5,006 bases of DNA from JAZQLP01 sp045542755 (lineage in GTDB: Bacteria > Bacillota > Clostridia > Oscillospirales > UBA644), in NCBI GenBank assembly GCA_045542755.1, contig JAZQLP010000153.1, positions 1 through 5,006 on the forward strand. Direction: 5' to 3'. The notes under the pieces were generated by a model. It was not told where the DNA came from and did not search any database. It saw only the letters and a program-made list of their open reading frames with translations. Position numbers and translations under genes: made by a program. Each line of letters opens with the position of its first letter. Position 1 is the first letter of the stretch. This document shows positions 4,938 through 5,006 of the stretch, piece after piece.

Positions 4938-5006
4938 TTATAGTTCACAAATTAATTTGACTTTTAAAGGTCTTTTGGTCAGAAATTCAGCGTTTTCATC
5001 CATGGT
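4938..5006 (-). CDS. 3' end of an unidentified gene (partial)
   Basis: The reverse strand is open from the window edge to TAA at 4940-4938 and encodes TMDENAEFLTKRPL then KVKLICEL. The stop is about 17 bases before a strong terminator hairpin, which is what the end of a real gene would look like. The start and almost all of the protein lie beyond the window. The 21-codon ORF from ATG 5003 could in principle be complete, but no good ribosome site can be seen because the sequence ends. Family not recognised. Confidence 0.5.
   Translation of the reverse strand, partial: TMDENAEFLTKRPLKVKLICEL

Overview
The window looks like a chromosomal accessory stretch from an anaerobic Firmicute, probably a gut-type Clostridia member (Oscillospiraceae-like). 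This is inferred from the strong G-rich Shine-Dalgarno sites, sigma-A promoters with TGn extended -10 boxes, TTG starts, a DUF6897-type small protein and an orphan TraX-like protein. No taxonomic marker gene is present, so the placement is tentative.

Layout. Bases 1-66 hold the right-hand part of a highly structured palindromic element. A consensus promoter (96-124) then drives the only complete forward gene, a ClC-family chloride transporter with a C-terminal TrkA-C/RCK-C-like domain (176-1759). Right after its stop lies a second, complete copy of the element (1775-1864). It folds on paper into a perfect four-helix cloverleaf and contains a rho-independent terminator on each strand. Reverse-strand genes converge on it: a DUF6897-like small protein with an N-terminal membrane anchor (2349-2693) and a DUF2500-like soluble protein with a CxxC (1880-2308), both read from one promoter (2732-2760).

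From about 2760 to the right end the DNA is more AT-rich and all genes are on the reverse strand. In transcription order these are the last codons of an unidentified gene (4938-5006), a DUF2247-like protein with a TTG start (4258-4791), a TraX-family membrane protein (3239-3976), and a small three-helix membrane protein with a GCGCP motif (2833-3180) that may be co-transcribed with traX. The spaces between them are built from repeated parts: near-identical promoters (4016-4044 and 4833-4861), a 36-bp identical terminator block (4154-4189 and 4877-4912), a ~35-bp repeat just after two stop codons (2797-2831 and 4204-4239), and a nine-unit heptamer array (4075-4137).

How the genes relate. The transporter is an independent unit insulated on both sides by the palindromic element. 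The reverse-strand genes look like exchangeable accessory genes set in shared regulatory flanks. No enzyme pathway links them. The most notable item is the cloverleaf element, whose central palindromic hairpin supplies the T-tract for both opposing terminators.
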